Shown in pieces: positions 61,646-64,000 of a stretch of DNA of 64,000 bases (the first letter of the stretch is position 1; each line of letters starts with the position of its first letter). The DNA comes from Sphingobacterium mizutaii (lineage in GTDB: Bacteria > Bacteroidota > Bacteroidia > Sphingobacteriales > Sphingobacteriaceae). A program made the position numbers and the translations under genes. Under the pieces are notes generated by a model. That model did not search any database and was not told where the DNA came from. It saw only the letters and a program-made list of their open reading frames with translations. Where the stretch lies: assembly GCF_900187125.1 (NCBI RefSeq), contig NZ_LT906468.1:4154001-4218000 (forward strand), written 5' to 3'.

Positions 61646-64000
61646 ATGAACCGTTTTAGGCAATTTATTTTGTTCTCTTTAATCTTAGTCCTATCCAGTT
61701 GTACGCACAAGCCAACCATGGAGCCAGTGAAGATCCAAAAAGATTCCCGCATCGTCCTAATTGGAAACAATTTGGGTTCAAGGATGATGGAATATGGTGA
61801 TTTTGACACCGAACTTCAAACAAGATTCCCTGACTATAATTTATTTATCCGAAATATCTGTAGCCCCGGCAATACCCCTGGCTTTAGACCCCACCCTTCC
61901 AGGAACTCCCCTTGGGCATTCCCGGGAGCGGAAAAGTTCAATCCTGAATTTGATATCAATACAGGCAGTGAAGGACATTTCCCTACGGAAGATGAATGGT
62001 TGATAGAATTGAAACCTGATGTGATCCTTGGTTTCTTCGGCTATAATGAATCCTTCCGAGGACCTGAAGGCATTGAGGACTTCAAGGGCGAAATAGCAGC
62101 GTTTATTGACCATACCAACAGCCAAGATTACAATGGTGGTAAGGGCACTACCCTAGTGCTGATCTCCCCTATTGCTTTTGAGGATTTGACCGATACATAT
62201 GACCTACCAGACGGAAAAGAATTCAACAAAAACATCCAGCTCTATGCGGATGCGATGGAACAGGTGGCGAAAGACAAGAAAGTCCCTTTCCTTGATGTTT
62301 TTGACATCAGCCAAAAATGGTATGATCAGAGCTCTGATTATCTGACCATCGATGGTTCACAGCTTTCGGAAAAAGCCTATGGAAAATTCGCTGATTACTT
62401 GGTGACCAGCATATTCGGCAAAGGCGAAGGAAAGGCTTCATTCCATAAAGATGAAATCAAAAAAGCGGTTTTAGAAAAAGACTGGATCTGGACTCAGGAC
62501 TTCAAGATCCCAAATGGCGTGCATGCATACGGCCGTCGCTTTAATCCGTTTGGTCCAGAGAATTATCCTTTTGAAATCAAGAAACTCCGCGAAATGGGCT
62601 ATATCCGTGATACTGCAATCTGGAAAGCCGCAGAGGGTGAATCCTATGATTTGGCAGCGATGGATAAAAACACCCTAAAGCTACCTGAAGTAAAAACGAA
62701 TTATGACTTTGGACAAGATCCAAATTCTAAATACCTGTATGGAGAAGAAGCATTATCCAAATTCCATACGGCACCCGGTTATAAGATTGATCTATATGCT
62801 TCGGAAAAGGAATTCCCAGATTTGGCAAACCCAGTTCAGATATCCTTTGATTCCAAAGGTAGGCTTTGGGTAGCCACCATGCCTAGCTATCCACATTATA
62901 AAGCTGGTGATGGAAAACCAAATGACAAGATCATTATCCTAGAGGATACCGATGGCGATGGCAAAGCTGATAAACAATCCATCTTTGCAGACCATTTACA
63001 TCTTCCGATTGGTTTTGAATTTGCTCCAGAAGGGGTTTATCTATCCCAAGGAAAGAATTTGGTTCTATTGAAAGACACCGACAATGATGGCAAAGCAGAC
63101 CATAAAGAGGTTATTTTAAGCGGATTTGATGATCATGATACCCATCATGCCCACAGTGCCTATAGCATGGATCCTTCAGGGGCGATTTTCATGGCAGAGG
63201 GTGTATTCCTACATACCAATGTAGAGACTTCCTATGGACCAGTTCGCGGTGTCAATGGCGGATTTTACAGATATGCTCCGCAAACCAAGAAATTGGAGCG
63301 TGTGGCACAGGTTTCCATTCCTAATCCATGGGGAATTGCTACGGATGAATGGGGACAAACCATCTATCTGGAAACTTCTGGACCAGATGTGAGATGGATG
63401 CTTCCCGGAAGTATCAAACCGAGATATGGGGAATCCAACGACAAGTCCTTTTCTTTAGTGGACGAAAATCATCGTGTGCGTCCTACTTCAGGACTGGAGT
63501 TTATTTCATCAAGCCATTTCCCTGATTCAGTTCAAGGCGATTACCTATTGAACAATACCATCGGCTTCTTAGGAGGCAAGCAACATACCTTTGTAGATGA
63601 TGGAACCGGCTATAAATCTAAGCACAGGCAGGATCTTTTTTGGTCCGATGACAAGAACTTTCGTCCTGTTGATGCAGAGATTGCCCCAGATGGTTCGTTG
63701 TACATCGTTGACTGGCACAATATGCTGATTGGACATATGCAGCACAACGCACGCGATCCACTTCGTGACCATGTACATGGCCGAATCTATAGGATTACCT
63801 ATCCGTCTAGACCGTTGGTAAAACCAGCGAAGATAGATGGTGCATCCATTGATGAATTGCTGGAGAACCTAAAACTCCCTGAAATCAGGACCCGTTATAG
63901 AACGCGTACGGAACTGAGAATGCGAGATAATGATGAAGTGGCCAAGAAAGCAACCGCTTGGGCTGAGAAATTGGATACTAAAGACCCGAAATACCTGCAC
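61646..64000 (+). CDS. SGNH-like plus PVC-type dehydrogenase lipoprotein, C-terminus cut
   Basis: The frame is open from the ATG at 61646 to the window edge (785 codons). A lipoprotein signal (FILFSLILVLSSC, lipobox Cys19) is followed by an SGNH/GDSL-hydrolase-like domain (residues about 30-260: RIVLIGNNLGSRMMEYG, IELKPDVILGFFGYNE, LTIDGSQLSEKAYGKFADYL), then from about residue 370 the PVC-type membrane-bound dehydrogenase beta-propeller (FHTAPGYKIDLYASEKEFPD, VQISFDSKGRLWVATMPSYP, DTDGDGKAD, GFDDHDTHHAHSA). The family usually ends in HEAT repeats and a CXXCH heme-binding region, which would lie beyond 64000. The likely role is periplasmic or surface oxidation of sugars, unproven. Confidence 0.9.
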   Translation, partial: MNRFRQFILFSLILVLSSCTHKPTMEPVKIQKDSRIVLIGNNLGSRMMEYGDFDTELQTRFPDYNLFIRNICSPGNTPGFRPHPSRNSPWAFPGAEKFNPEFDINTGSEGHFPTEDEWLIELKPDVILGFFGYNESFRGPEGIEDFKGEIAAFIDHTNSQDYNGGKGTTLVLISPIAFEDLTDTYDLPDGKEFNKNIQLYADAMEQVAKDKKVPFLDVFDISQKWYDQSSDYLTIDGSQLSEKAYGKFADYLVTSIFGKGEGKASFHKDEIKKAVLEKDWIWTQDFKIPNGVHAYGRRFNPFGPENYPFEIKKLREMGYIRDTAIWKAAEGESYDLAAMDKNTLKLPEVKTNYDFGQDPNSKYLYGEEALSKFHTAPGYKIDLYASEKEFPDLANPVQISFDSKGRLWVATMPSYPHYKAGDGKPNDKIIILEDTDGDGKADKQSIFADHLHLPIGFEFAPEGVYLSQGKNLVLLKDTDNDGKADHKEVILSGFDDHDTHHAHSAYSMDPSGAIFMAEGVFLHTNVETSYGPVRGVNGGFYRYAPQTKKLERVAQVSIPNPWGIATDEWGQTIYLETSGPDVRWMLPGSIKPRYGESNDKSFSLVDENHRVRPTSGLEFISSSHFPDSVQGDYLLNNTIGFLGGKQHTFVDDGTGYKSKHRQDLFWSDDKNFRPVDAEIAPDGSLYIVDWHNMLIGHMQHNARDPLRDHVHGRIYRITYPSRPLVKPAKIDGASIDELLENLKLPEIRTRYRTRTELRMRDNDEVAKKATAWAEKLDTKDPKYLH

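Overview
The window reads as chromosomal DNA of a Bacteroidetes bacterium, most like the Sphingobacteriaceae (Sphingobacterium or Pedobacter type). The reasons are the moderately AT-rich sequence, the near absence of Shine-Dalgarno sites, several TAnnTTTG promoter elements, the block miaB / sigma-54 regulator / lptE / TPR protein / secG / groES / groEL, the long form of GAPDH, and lineage-typical proteins (GH92, S1 sulfatases, DUF4965, WG-repeat and PVC-type dehydrogenase proteins). This is inferred from gene content; no 16S gene is present.

Layout. 1-7.6 kb: the N-terminal part of ribulokinase (araB), an unlisted 53-residue peptide gene, two tandem paralogous acyltransferase-3 membrane proteins, a large TPR protein and a small SnoaL-like protein. 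7.6-24 kb: housekeeping genes, nearly all on the minus strand: aldo/keto reductase, MtfA-like peptidase, groEL/groES, secG, TPR protein, lptE, sigma-54 regulator, miaB, OmpA lipoprotein, rlmD, a TetR regulator, pheS, ssb and mutY, then an M23 peptidase on the plus strand.

24.8-38 kb: a compact nickel/urease locus on the minus strand. An OmpR/HK two-component pair lies directly upstream of a 13-gene run: porin, ureA, ureB, ureC, ureE, ureF, ureG, ureD, hypA, hypB, a second ureE-like gene, a FecCD-type permease and its ATPase. Most junctions overlap or are under 20 bp. The promoter in front of the porin gene carries three 8-bp direct repeats at an exact 11-bp period, the usual footprint of an OmpR/PhoB-class regulator. 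UreC has a 49-residue N-terminal extension with a twin-arginine-like motif and has Val in place of the active-site flap cysteine.

38-52.9 kb: glycan and sulfate-ester degradation (three S1 sulfatases, a GH92 glycosidase) mixed with an M1 peptidase, WG-repeat proteins, an acetyltransferase, a small HTH protein and an FG-GAP protein. 52.9-55 kb: an AT-rich island of degenerate 70-bp repeats, an orphan 92-residue ORF and hemW, whose leader is partly duplicated 574 bp upstream. 55-64 kb: a DUF4965-family enzyme, long-form GAPDH, a DUF488 gene broken by one in-frame TAA, a PanE-like reductase, and the start of a lipoprotein joining an SGNH-like domain to a PVC-type dehydrogenase domain that runs off the window.

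The most promising system is the urease locus: an apparently self-contained set for metal entry (porin, ABC importer), nickel delivery (HypA, HypB, two UreE), enzyme assembly (UreDFG) and dedicated two-component control, around an atypical UreC.
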